Source: Hevea brasiliensis
Taxonomy: Eukaryota > Streptophyta > Magnoliopsida > Malpighiales > Euphorbiaceae
DNA length: 64,000 nt
NCBI RefSeq assembly: GCF_030052815.1
Contig: NC_079494.1
Location: forward strand, 38,674,467 to 38,738,466
Direction of reading: 5' to 3'
This document shows, one piece after another, positions 25,601 through 37,371 of the stretch. Position numbers and translations under genes: made by a program. Each line of letters starts with the position of its first letter. Position 1 is the first letter of the stretch. A model generated the notes under the pieces. The model was given only the letters and a program-made list of their open reading frames with translations, was not told the origin of the DNA and ran no database searches.

Positions 25601-26173
25601 TTCCTTATTTATGCACCACTAAGCATTATGCTTAGCACATTGGTTCTTACCACACGTAGGTACTAGAGAGCAACAGCAGCAGTAGGGCCTAGATCGGACT
25701 TGGACCAGATCTGCTACAGTGTGTGTTGTCACCTCATTATTTATTTTTGGTAGGGCTCATGTACATATTAGATTTTGCTTTTTGGTATTGTATGTAATTA
25801 AATGATATAAATAATTTTGGATTGTATATAAATTGTAAATATTGTACTTGACTCTATATGAATGAAATGAGTTATTCTATTTTCTTGAAAAATTAATATG
25901 AGCATGAGGAATAATATGATGAATGAATAGATGTAAATGATATGAATTGTTTTAATAGGTAACATGAAACCCACCATGCACTAATAGAACAGAGGGGACT
26001 CTGTCTGGGTCTCCATAAAAATGAAATGGGAAAAAAAAGTTATATATGGAATATTATAAATAAAAGAGACATTAAAATTAATATTATATATAACAGGACA
26101 AGATAGGGTGCTCTGGCACCGAATGTAGCACAGCTTGCTCGACTACACTGTAGACCGGGTAAGGGGTGTTACA
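22672..26173 (+). repeat. Gypsy A 5' LTR (3.5 kb)
   Basis: It runs from TGTAAGGCCCTCACTTTAGG to GGTAAGGGGTGTTACA, uninterrupted. It pairs with the LTR at 40750-48087 almost throughout. Landmarks are a 5S-like module at 22843, a palindromic CACTAAGCATTATGCTTAG at about 25616, and near the end GGTGCTCTGGCACCGAATG. The minus-strand frame at 23157-23468 is LTR shadow. Confidence 0.9.
22843..22890 (+). promoter_or_regulatory. 5S-like two-box module in the A 5' LTR
   Basis: AGTTAAACGAGC (compare AGTTAAGCGTGC of the plant 5S rRNA A box) is followed 24 bases from its start by GATGGGTGAAC (5S C box GATGGGTGACC) and then GGGGAAG. It begins 171 bases from the LTR start. The function is inferred only from resemblance. 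Confidence 0.4.
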
Positions 26174-26316
26174 TTTATTAGTGTCAGAACAAAAGTTTAG
26201 GCGTTCCTAGGCATAGGTAGATAGAAAGATATAGTGTGTATAACATGCATGAGCCCTTATTTAGGAGTCGAGGTGATACTAATGTAGATTTGGTCTTTAT
26301 TTGTTTTATAGGATTG

Positions 26317-26955
26317 ATGGAGTCCAATCCTTTAGAGAAAGGGTTTTACAGACCAGTGGAGGAGGAGGAGATTGGTACTCATGCACCTGTCCGCAGTCAG
26401 GGGTGAGACAGGAGAGAGGAGTCATCCCAGGGTACAACGGGTAGAACACAGCAGGCATTCTTAAAGCAGATGACCCAGATGCTCTGCCAGTTTACCAGAG
26501 CTATTCCACAGCCGCAGCCATAGCCACAACTAGTGCAGCGGTCCCTACTAAAGAAGCTGAGAAAATATGGGGCCATCGACTTTATGGGTAAGAAGGAGGA
26601 TGACCCAGCCACTACTGAGCATTGGCTAGAGAGGACTGAGAGAGTGCTGAAGCAGTTACATTGCATGCTAGAGGAGCAGCTAGAGTGCGCTCTATCGTTA
26701 CTACAGGAGGAAGCCTATCAGTGGTGGGATACCGTTTTCAGAGCGGTACAGCCGAGGGAGCTTAGTTGGGACTTCTTCTTGACTGAGTTCAAGATGAAGT
26801 ATATTAGTCACATATACTTAGAGGATAAAAGAAGAGAGTTTCTGACCTTGAGGCAGAGACAGTTAACGGTCTTTGAGTATGAGAGGGAGTTTGTGAGGCT
26901 AGGTAGATATGCACCAGAGGTAATGCTTACAGAGGCAAAGAGGTGTCGTAGGTTT
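26317..26955 (+). pseudogene. Gypsy A gag, broken and interrupted by copia B
   Basis: Gag packages the element RNA into particles. The frame from the ATG at 26317 (MESNPLEKGF) contains WLERTERVLKQLHCMLEEQL, ECALSLLQEEAYQWWDTVF and FFLTEFKMKYISHIYLEDKR, the core of the gypsy gag domain. Two in-frame stops lie before the core, near 26401 and 26520. The frame ends at 26955, where the copia B LTR begins TGTTAGTAG. A degenerate primer site (TTAGTGTCAGAAC, about 26178) follows the LTR. No zinc knuckle remains on this side. Confidence 0.85.
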
Positions 26956-28004
26956 TGTTAGTAGTATGCCCTAGAGCATATCATTTAGTATGTATCTTGT
27001 ACATCTTTTATTAATAAAAGGCATCTTCACTTTTCCTTTTACATAATATATTTATGTGTAATAGAAAAGGTCCATTGATATTTTGTTAGAAATTCTATTC
27101 TTAAGTTGTTAAGAATATGAGTGACAGTATTTCTAGCACAAAGTATCATAAATAGGTTCACAATCGAGGATACTTCACAATAAGGACATGACTTATCTAG
27201 AAAGATTGTAAACATATTTGTTCCTAAGTTATTTATAAGAGATGTAAATAAGATGGAATAGTAAGTCTCATGCCATATAACAAACATGATAGGCACTTAT
27301 ACATGATAAGTAGGTCGAACTAGTAACATTTATGACAAGCACATGGAGTTTACTTTTGTCAATGCATTGTCATAAATCATATCAGTGCATATAATCTTTA
27401 GACTTAAGATAGCACAGTTATCTTATATATAGGTGGTTTGAGTTTGATACTGCTTTCATACTTGTACTGTGTATGGGTATATGGGCATGAGTTGGCTCTT
27501 ACTAGTTATATATGGAGGTAAGTGTTGATCAAGATAGAATCTGTTCCTCTAAGTAAATAGGGATAAAATCCTATGTTCATTTAATTGTTCTTGATGTTTC
27601 AAGTTCCTGGCCAGGACAGATAGATTTAATCAGAAAAGAGTTTCTGATGAGAAAATCTTTTTAATCAAGAACTGGAATTAAAAGAGAACATAATATTTAT
27701 AGCAAATGGGGTTTGACATAAACCATAACTCCAACTTGGATTGGGATTTTGTAACAGAGAGATTCTAGTGTATGGTAACATATGATTATAGGTTCATTTA
27801 AGGTAAACCATATTACTAATTGGGTGGCCATGGCTGTAACACCCTCCCGGTAGCAACTCCGTACATTCTACTGCTCCGGTGACCGGTGTCGGTCCGGACA
27901 GCTAGAACGTCCAGAAAAATATTTAAACTAAAGTCAGGAACCATAATTAACTCAAATATTAATAAGAAAAATTTAGAAAAAATTTTAGAAATAAAATACA
28001 ATCA

Positions 28005-28052
28005 AGTTAAACGAGCCGGTGCCCAAGCGATGGGTAACCAGAGGGAAGTTGC
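28005..28052 (+). promoter_or_regulatory. 5S-like two-box module in solo LTR D
   Basis: AGTTAAACGAGC is followed 24 bases from its start by GATGGGTAACC and GAGGGAAG. It starts 170 bases into the LTR, the same place as in family A although the surrounding DNA differs. Confidence 0.4.
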
Positions 28053-30688
28053 GGTTCTCGCAAAGAGGAGCCCTAGACCCGGGGAAAAATTCATAAAATA
28101 ATTTTTGGGACTCCAGAGAAGGGTCATTGAGGTTCCTATGGCATTAGAATGCCAAGAAAATACTTAGAAAAAATTTTCAATCGGTATAGATAATTTTGAC
28201 CCGTTAAGCCAAACGGAGGGCATTTTGGTCATTTCGCCTTCAGAGACGATTTTTGGCCGACTTGTCCAGTTAAGTAAATAATTATTATGATCTAAAATAT
28301 GAATAAATATTGCTAAAAATTAAATTAAAAATAAATAGAAAAGAAAGAAAAAGAAAATGACTTAAATGCTTAATTATGACATCACCATGATGTCATTTAA
28401 GTGCCCTCCACTAATAACCATTCAACAACACAACAAAGACTCTTTAAAAAGAGAAAAATGGAAAATTAAGAAACCAATTTTCTGATTCTTCTTCTTCCTC
28501 AAAACGTGAACCTCCCCTCCATAACCCTCCATGAAAGTTTCTTTTAATTACTTCCATTTCCCATGAAATTCCACTACTAAACCCTAAGTCACCTTCATTA
28601 AAACTTGTCCACTCATCTTGGGAGAGTGTTTAGCAGCCTAGAAAAGGAAAGAAAGTGAAGATTTAACTTGGGAAAAATCTGCCACTTAAAGGTTAGTGCA
28701 TCTATACACCTAAAACTCCTTACTTTCATGATTAAGGACTTGAATTTAGTGAGAAATTATAGTTTAAATGAATAAAAGTTGTGTGTATGGCCATCATAAA
28801 TTTCGGCTGTCCTATTGAAGGAATAGAAATGGAGTGTTTTGATGGACTTAAGGTGGATTAGAGGTTATGTTTAAACCATTTATGCATGTGGTTAGTGAAT
28901 GGGTTAGTAATTAAGGTGTGTTGTGAAAACCTATAATGGGAACTAGGGTTTTAAGGGTGAAAATTGGACTTGGCATTTGAATTGATTAATGGAAATTCTA
29001 ATGGTCAATTAGTGACCATTTAAGGCAAGTTAATCATAATTTGAAGTGAGTTAATGCATGGCAAAACTGAAATGGAAGGTCGCTAAAGACAAAGGTAAAT
29101 GAGGCTGAGATTCCAGCCCACTTAGACAGCCATAACTTTGGCTGTGTAGGTCCAATTGGTGTTTGGCCAATTGGACATGAAACTAGGCTTATAATGGCAC
29201 ATTTTTGCTGAAGAAACCATGCCCAAAAGACCAAAGCAAGAGGACTAAAAGTTGGCCCCAATCCGGATACCCTGCAACAGCACCTGCAGAAATGACCAAA
29301 TGAACTGTTCATTTGGCCATAACTCACTGTAGAAATGGTCAATTGACCTGAAATTTTTACAGCAACAAGCTAAGACCTATACAAACAACTTTCATGAAGA
29401 AACCTATCCCAAATTATGACCAGAACCTAACCCAAATGGCAGTCACAGTCACTGTTCATGGTATTGTAGATTTGGTAAATTCTGCAGAATTGAAATCCGG
29501 CCAGCTGTGATTTTTGGACCATATCTGGAGCTAAACAACTCCAAATGGAGTGATTCAAAAAAGGAAATTCAACTAGACAAAATAAGGAACAACTTTCATG
29601 TTTACCATTTCCTCAAATTCCCACTGCAACAGTGCTTAATGGAATAGTAAAGTTAGGCTTTAAAAACTGAAAATTCTTCCCTCTTGGTTTTAAGTTTATA
29701 AATGGTATGGGTGCTCAATTCCAACAAGTTTTAAATGTAAAATGTGGTGCATTGGGAGTGTTAAAACCAATGTACCTATTTTCCATCCAAAAGTCAACAT
29801 TTTTGTTGACCAATGAGGTAAATAGTGACACCAAAACTTGAAATTCAAAATTTGAAATTAGAAATGCATCTAGGGGACTTTAAATTGCAATTGGCAATTA
29901 ATACTAGCAAATGTAAAACTCAAAATGTGGGATCTTGGTGTAATTAGAATTAATATATCCACTAAGTATGAAAAAGTCAACATTTTGGTTGACTAGTAAG
30001 GTGAATAGTAATTAAAATAATTAGTAAATTAAGATGAATACCTAGAACCAATTCTAAGCTTAAATGCTTAGAATTGTATGACAAATGTGGACTATGCATC
30101 CTAGTCAACATTGTTAAAAAGAAATTAAGGCCATAAATTTAAAATCCATGAAATATTCATAGATTACTTGAAACATGAAAAATAAGTCACCTAATTGATG
30201 TGAATAGATAGTTAGGGCTTATATGCCCATCACAAATGGAATTCATAAAATATTAGTAACTCAACTTGAAATATAAAAATTGTAATTACATAAGTAGATT
30301 CTTGAATGTATAAATGAGAAAGGAAAAATGTTTTGAATACAATGGTACATGTGAACCATTGTTTAGAATTGTAATCAATATGAATAACATAATGAATGAA
30401 TAAATGAACTATATTAATGTATGAATGAGACATTAGTTCTCATTATTATAGAAAGGAGAAGTAATTTGAGTACAATGGTATAAAAGGATAATTGATGTGA
30501 ATTGTGATCATATAAATGATCAAATGAATGTATGAATTATAATTGAAATTTATCATGAAATAATGAATTCATAAAACACAATATATTAATATTTAATGAT
30601 ATTATGTGCCCTTGTATTGCCTAGACACGTGTGTCAGATTGGATAGATTGGCATGCTAATAGGGTATTGTTTTAGCAGTACTGCGAAA

Positions 30689-30760
30689 GGCTTTATGCCT
30701 GTATTCATGGCTTTGTGCCCGTATTCATGGCTTTATGCCAACATTCATGGCTTTTATGCC
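30689..30760 (+). repeat. About 20-base tandem repeat in solo LTR D
   Basis: Four units of the type GTATTCATGGCTTTATGCCC follow each other. Each contains GGCTTTATGCC, an imperfect palindrome. The matching area of LTR A (about 25200-25290) has related but scattered GGC..TTATGCC motifs. Confidence 0.75.
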
Positions 30761-33265
30761 CGATTATGTGTTATCATAGCTTTTTAGCCATACCGATCAG
30801 ATATGTGGTTGACGCTCGCATCCCATGGTATGACGCCCAAGGCACCGCGGTGTTCAAAGGCCAACGACCCGAGGCAATCATGTGTCCAAAGTACAACGAC
30901 GTTATCCAGTTTAGTCAGCCTATCGTAGGTTACTTGGGCAGTGTAATTTATTAAAATAAATTAAGACTATTAGTAATTAAAAATATTAGAAATCAAATAA
31001 ATGAGTTAATAAGACTTCAAAAGAATTAGTTACAATTATGAAATGATCCAAACCATATAAAAATTGTTAAGTAAAATGATAAAAGAGTTGCAAAAATAGG
31101 TATAACTTAACTAAATATTTTAAATGTACCTTCTATTGCCATATAAATATAAACTGAGTATTTTTATTAATTCTGTATGTTGTACATTATTACTGTGAAT
31201 TTCGGAATTAAACGCTTCCAAAGCGAAACAAATGAGAACAAAAGATAATTAATATTAGACACATTGTATTAAATTAAATTGATTCTTAAATATTCAAATT
31301 ATGCTTCGTTCTTTCTTTATTTGTATATTTTATTTTCTTGTTCTATTATTGCACCACTAAGCAGCAATGCTTAGCGCGATGGATTTGTTTCCTCGCGCAG
31401 GTACTTTGACTAAGATTTTTGGAGTCCAGATCTGCAGAAGTGCCTGAAGTATTCAAGGTTGTCACCTCCTCAGTAATGCATGTAGATAGGGCCCATATAG
31501 ATCATATTTGCATTTAGTATAAAATGCTAGATATTGTATTATAATGTAGATTATGAGCAGGTAATTAATAGAAATGTAATGTAATTTAATAAATTAGCTT
31601 TTTCATATGTAATTAATTTATATATCATGTAAATTATGAAATTATGTAAATTAAAGAAATTTGAAAATTTTATTTATGTGATTTGAGCATGAATGAGATT
31701 GTATGGATTCGAAGACAGATTTGAAATATATAGATAATGCATGGAAATGAATATGAAATTGAGATATATGAATGAGATGGTTATGAAAATAATTGATGAG
31801 ATTTTATTTGTAAAATATTATTGAAATTTTCAAACAGGTAAATAGTAAAATACGTCAACTGGTAATAAAATAGGGAAACTCATTTGGTTTCTCCATCGAA
31901 AAATAATTAATATTAAAATATAATGAGATCAAATTATGAAAGGAATAAAGTAAGATAAGATAGGGTGCTCCGGCACCGAATGTAGCACACTTTGCTCGGC
32001 TATACTGTAGTCGGGTGAGGGGTGTTACAATGGCATACTATGCTAGGTGTTAACCATAGTCTATGAGGTGCATAAAATGATTTAGAGAAATCATTTATGG
32101 TAAGAAAGAGTTCTGATGATATTAAAAGTTGATATCATGTCTCATTGCCAATTAGTGATGAGCCTAGTAAGTCACACACATACACAAGTAATTATCAAAT
32201 TAAATATGATTTAATTAATTAATTAAAGAGTTTAATTGATTAATTAAATAGGTTTGGTTTGTAATTATATTGCAAAGTCCCTAGCATAGTTTGAAACCAA
32301 ATCTAGGTTATTAGATGTATAATATAAGTTAAATTTATATTTAAAGTGTTTAAATATCAATTTAATTAATGAGAAATTAATTAATAAAGATTAATTAATT
32401 AATTTATATTTGATATAAATTGATTAGAAGAAAGAAATAATTATTTTGGGTTGAGAACTCAAAATTAAGACACAGGGGTACTTTGGTCATTTCACAGGGT
32501 GACATGTGGCACCATGAGATGGTTACACATGGCACTAAACATAAGCTTGCCATATGTCTTATAATCATGTAAGATGATTAAAGTCAAGATTAAATATAGA
32601 TTTGACACTTGGCACAATGTGATTGGGTCAATTAAACCTAGAGCCAATTAAAAGGTGACATGTGACAAGGGTTTTAAGTGATGACCTAGCTATATAAGTG
32701 TTGTTATGAAAGAGTAAAATGTGTGGGCTGCTGTTCTTCTTTGGTGCCGCCACCCAAAGTACATCTCCCCTCTCTTCTTCTTCATCTCTCATCAATTCAA
32801 AGAGATTAGCCATCAATCTCTTGAATTAAAAATACTAAAAATTATTTCTAGTGTCCTGTTTACATTTGTAATCTCTCAAAAGGCAAAACTTGATTTTCTA
32901 ATTCATAGAAAAAGCTTTAGAAGCTATTCAAGGGCTGCCATAGGTTATCTTGGTGTGGACAAGCTAGAGGGACAACATCTGGTGTCTTAAAAACGCATCC
33001 CAAAGATGCTAAACACACTGCAGTGCATCAAGAAGTTAGTGCAGTTGTTTTGATCTAATCTAGGGTTTTTAAAATTAATCTGATTAATTCTAAAATCTTA
33101 AATGACAAATGTAGATCCAAAAATATATTAAAAGAGTTTTAATATGCTGTTTATCATTGAAATCAAATAGATAAAAATGAATCTTGCATGATGCATGTGA
33201 CCCTAGATGAAAAATTTTGAATTTCAATTATCTAAACTTGTGTTTTTCATGCTTCCACTCCTTCA

Positions 33266-33281
33266 ATTGGTATCAGAACCA
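33266..33281 (+). promoter_or_regulatory. Copia B primer binding site
   Basis: ATTGGTATCAGAACC directly follows the LTR end. It matches the 3' end of plant initiator tRNA-Met as used by copia elements, with one mismatch from TGGTATCAGAGCC. Confidence 0.8.
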
Positions 33282-34977
33282 CTATATTTACCATTTAGAT
33301 TGTTGATTATATGATTTAATTGTGTGGTATGATCATGATATGATAGATCCATTGCTGGTTGCAAAGAAAGGTGGCGGCTTGGTGATGAACACCATTGTGT
33401 GCGCAAGGTTTGTTCATCCCTTATGGTGCGCATGGTTTTGAGCAATATTTGTATAATCTATTGCTTATAATTATGTCATTTTATGTCTAATTAAATTGTT
33501 TAATTAGAGTTTTAATCACATAATTAAATTTTGATTCAAATCTGAATTTTAAAAATTATTTGAATATGATTCAAATCTGAATTTTTAAAGTTATTTGAAT
33601 GTGATTCAAATCTGAATTTTAAAAGTTGTTTGAATGTGATTGAAATATGAATTTTTAAAATTGTTTGAATGTGATTCAAATCTGAATTTTTGAATTTGTT
33701 TGAATGTGATTCAAATCTGAATTTTTAAATTTTTTTGAATGTGATTCAAATATGAATTTTTAAATTTGTTTGAATCATATTCAAATCTGGATTTTTAAGT
33801 TGAATATGAGATATTCAATTTAATTTAAGTATGTATGTTCTATTTAGTTGTTAAATAGTGATATGCATGATGGATGATCATGGACTATAAAAGACCAATG
33901 TGATTGGATTTATTTCTTTTATGTTTCTTTGGGTTGTAAATTAATTAATTTATTTTAGTTTATTTTTGGGCATGTATTATTAAAGTTGTAATAATTTTTG
34001 GGTTGTAATTTCATTTATTTAGTTCTTGTAAATTCGCCTTGGTATGCCAAAGATTACCATGTAATTGGATTGCAAGAAGATCAAGGAGGTCAAGAGCATT
34101 GGTGGGACCATTGGGAGGAATTCAATATCAAGTGTTGATTATGTACTCCTTCAGTAACTCTTGTAAAATGAATGAATGTAATGCACCTAGGAATGCCTTG
34201 ATTTAATTCTTGGTGGCTCAGAATTAAATCCCTTAGAAAGTCCATGATCATACCATATTTACTGTCTATCCATGAATGCATGAGATGTATGGGAATGTAT
34301 GCAAGTATATAATATATTTATGATAAATCGATAATGTGCAAAGTGAGACCTTAATAGTAATTAGGATGACCATAAAATCTTCTAAACAAATGATTAAGTT
34401 GGAAATGCTATAATTAAAGTAATGATAACATGGGCCCTCCATTGTGGCAATTATTTTAAGAAATTTTAAATAGTTGCATATGATGCAATTAATTTAAGAG
34501 ATATTCTTAAGAATAATTGTTAAGCATGAGATGTTGTGAATATGTAAATGGTTTGGTGGCCCATATTGGATGTACTCGAGGACATTAAAATTATTTACAT
34601 AATTACTGGCTCAATGGGATCAACTTAACTAATGCAAGATAAGTCAATAATGGATGTACCTGAGATTTTGAGCATTAGGGGCTAGGTAAAGGATTGAATC
34701 TCACATGAGATGTGATGGGCAAGGAGTTGCTCACTTATAGTTTATTGTAATTCTAATAATGGATGTACTTAAGGATGATCAATAGAATTATAAGAATTCA
34801 ATCACCCATTAGAAATCCATCCAACTAGGATTTCCGTTTTCTACTTTGGAAGTGTTGGATTCGCTAAGTTAATGGGAGGACCAATTTGATTAAAAGACCA
34901 TAATCAATTTGGTTAATTACATGATACATTTACTAATTAATCTAGTTATATTCTGCAGTTAATTTTTTGATAATAAT
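33282..34977 (+). other. Copia B untranslated leader
   Basis: About 1.7 kb of non-coding leader separates the primer site from gag. It carries the 35-base minisatellite (separate entry) and three copies of GGATGTACYYGAGG-like text near 34568, 34652 and 34762. The same three motifs occur in the copia G leader. Confidence 0.7.
33533..33797 (+). repeat. 35-base minisatellite in the copia B leader
   Basis: More than seven units of GATTCAAATCTGAATTTTTA plus a TTTGAATGT-ending half follow each other with period 35 and few changes. The corresponding place in copia G (about 57483-57530) has only one to two units. Confidence 0.9.
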
Positions 34978-35815
34978 GAGCACACCACAACCACCTCCAT
35001 CCAATATCCTTGCAAGCATACTTGATCGCAATAGGTTGACATGACCTAATCTATCTGATTGGCTAAGAAAATTGAAACTTGTCCTAAACCTTGAACATAT
35101 GGGATATGTACTAGACTCAAATGTTCCTGATCGCTTACCTCCAGAGGCCACATAAGAGGAACATGAAACTTTGGATAAGTGGAAGGAGCATGATATGAGA
35201 GCCAAGTGTTACATGCTTGCTTCTATGAGTAATAAGTTACAGAAGCAGCATGAGAACATGCAGAATGCGAGTGAGATCCTTCTTTACCTATAAGAGTTGT
35301 ATGGTGAGCATAGCAGGAATGCTAGGTATGAGATATCTAGGCAGCAGTTCCGCATAAGGATGTCTAAGGAACAGATTATTGGGGATCATGTCCATAAGAT
35401 GATTCGGCTGATTGAGCAGTTGGAACATCTTAACTTTAACATGGATTTCCAATTGCAGACGGATTTCATCCTTCAGTCCCTTCCTGAGTCATTTGAGAAT
35501 TTTGTGACAAATTTCCATATGACTAAGCAGGAATGTACCTTGGCTGGTTTACTCAACATGCTAATTATTTCCCAAAAGAATATGCTGGGCAATAAAGGAA
35601 AAGAAGTAGCTTTGACTGCATCTTCTTCTGCTGGAAAGTCCAACAAGAAAAAGGGCAATAAGAAAAAGAAACCTCAAATTCTTGGTCCTTCCAAGTAGAT
35701 AGCTAAACAGATAGGGAAGATCAAAGCTGACAAAGGCAAAAGGAAAGTGTTTTCACTGCCATAATGATGGGCACAGGAATAGGAACTGCCCAGAGTATAG
35801 CCAATAACAGAAGCT
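34978..35815 (+). pseudogene. Copia B gag
   Basis: The start ATG at 34978 gives MSTPQPPPSNILASILDRNR, matching the copia G gag start. Stops follow after RLT, in PEAT*EEHE and in LYL*ELY, then a long clean frame (35297-35698) reads IRMSKEQIIGDHVHKMIRLI and LQTDFILQSLPESFENFVTN, ending in a lysine-rich tail. A zinc-knuckle remnant (CFHCHNDGHRNRNC in a shifted frame, near 35750) follows. Several independent stops and a frameshift make it non-functional. Confidence 0.85.
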
Positions 35816-37371
35816 TGCAGTAACGAGATGTTAGATTCCGGATTGGCAATGGCTCAACTGTTGAAGCCTTAGCCATAGGATCTAAATCTTTATACATGTG
35901 TGGACATGTTTTGTATTTAAATAAGGTTATGCATGTACCTAATGCCTTTTAAGAACATTATTTCTATAACTAGTTTGACTTGAGATGGTTATGAACTTCA
36001 GTTCATAAATGATGTTTACAATATTTATTTTGGAAATAAATATGTTGGTTTGGGTTATATGCATGATGGATATGCATGATGGACTTTATTATCTAGATAA
36101 TAATGTTAAATACAAAACTAATGCAAGAAATCTAAAAGAATGCAATGCCATGATGAAAATCAACTCAAGTTCAAAATATATTTGGCACTTAAGGTTAGTC
36201 ATATTGCAGAAGATAGGATTGCAAAGCTGGAGAAAATAAGGATTTTATCCTCATTGTGTTTTGGACCTACTCCAACTTGTGAATCCTGCCTTTTGGGAAA
36301 AATAACTAGATCACCCTTTGTTGGACAAGGACTAAGAGCTAAAAATATTTTGGAGCTAATGTATGTGGTCCATTTAAAGAAATGGATAGAGGCAGTTTTC
36401 ATTATTTTATTACCTTTACTGATGATAAATCAAGGTTTGGGTATTTGTATTTGATGAAATACAAACATGAATCCTTTGAAAAGTTCAAAGAATTTAAATC
36501 TGAATTAGAAAATCAAATAGGAAAAAGTATTAAAGCTCTTCGATCAGATCGTGTAGGTAAATACTTGAGTACTAAATTTGATGAATACTTAAGAGAGCAT
36601 GGCATTGTTTTCCAGCTGACTCCTCCAGGAACACCTCAGCTGAATGGTGTATCTGAAAGGAGAAATCGTACCTTATTGGATATGGTACGTAGTATGATGA
36701 GCTATACTGATATGCCAATCTCCTTTTGGGGATTTGCATTAGAATCAGCTGTGTATATTCTGAATAGGATTCCATTAAAATCAGTATCTTTCACACCTTA
36801 TAAGATATGGCATAGAAGAAAACCAAGTCTTAAGCATGTTAAGATTTGGGATTGTCCAGCTTATATCAAAAAGCTGAACACTGATAAATTGGAAACCAGA
36901 TTAGAAAAAGGTCAATTTGTTGGATATCCAAAAGATAGTTTTGGATATTATTTCTATTTGCCTACATCACAAAAGGTTGTGGTAAGTGGAGATGCCATAT
37001 TTCTTGAACAACAATTTGTTCAAGAAGGAGGCAAAGGAAGGCAAATAGAGTTGGAATTGGAGAATTCTGACCAACCAACGGATTAGATGGATATAGATCC
37101 ATCTAGTCAACCTACACCTATTGATGAAACATCTACAGCTGTTCCTCGTAGAACAACCAGGGTATCTCACCCACCAGTGAGATATGGTTTCCTTCATGAA
37201 GAAGAACAAGAGTTGTCTACTCATGAAGAAGTAGATCATGGAGATGATCCATTTACCTATGAAGAAGCTATATCAGATATAGACTCTTCAAAATGGATTG
37301 ATGCTATGAAATCCGAAATTGATTCCATGTATAAGAATCAAGTTTGGGATCTTATTGACCCACCTGAAGGT
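35816..37371 (+). pseudogene. Copia B pol: decayed pre-integrase, integrase, start of RT
   Basis: The protease catalytic stretch present in copia G is missing here; the text jumps from the knuckle to VRFRIGNGSTVEALAIGSKS. The pre-integrase segment (KYIWHLRL, CESCLLGKITRSPFVGQGL) is frameshifted. The integrase core is readable at 36382-37086 (FHYFITFTDDKSRFGYLYLM, then TPPGTPQLNGVSERRNRTLL), with the first Asp and the catalytic Glu-containing part present but the middle DRGG-type Asp region altered to DRVG. One stop separates it from the RT start (SSKWIDAMKSEIDSMYKNQV), which is cut at 37371. Confidence 0.85.

Larger units (their letters stand above)
27835..32029 (+). mobile_element. Solo LTR of gypsy family D (4.2 kb)
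   Basis: It runs from TGTAACACCCTCCCGGTAGC to GGTGAGGGGTGTTACA, flanked by the exact duplication ATGGC (27830-27834 and 32030-32034). No gag or pol is found inside, so it is most simply a solo LTR left by LTR-LTR recombination. It shares with family A the 5S-like module (28005), the CACTAAGCAGCAATGCTTAG palindrome (about 31354) and the final GGTGCTCCGGCACCGAATG block, but most of the rest has diverged. Confidence 0.87.
26956..33265 (+). repeat. Copia B 5' LTR, split by solo LTR D
   Basis: It starts TGTTAGTAGTATGCCC and ends CCACTCCTTCA just before the primer site. The two parts (26956-27834 and 32030-33265) join into one LTR that matches the copia G LTR at 57801-59941 in reverse complement. 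The break lies after CCATGGC. Confidence 0.88.
26956..37371 (+). mobile_element. Copia B, inserted in gypsy A gag; 3' half lost
   Basis: This plus-strand Ty1/copia element has a 5' LTR at 26956-33265 (about 2.1 kb without nested D), a primer site, a 1.7-kb leader with a minisatellite, gag, and pol up to the start of RT. At 37371, just after DLIDPPEG, the text stops and an inverted family-C LTR begins. RT core, RNase H and 3' LTR are gone. It is the same family as copia G (48274-59941) in the opposite direction, with matching gag and integrase. The base block GGTTT precedes it, but no right-hand duplication survives. Confidence 0.85.

Noticed and set aside
27039..27296. Minus-strand frame of about 85 codons in the copia B LTR, with a similar plus-strand frame at 52054-52278 in the copia G LTR
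   Set aside because: Similarity follows from LTR homology. Many replacement changes separate the two, and the third LTR copy has a stop, so no sign of protein selection.
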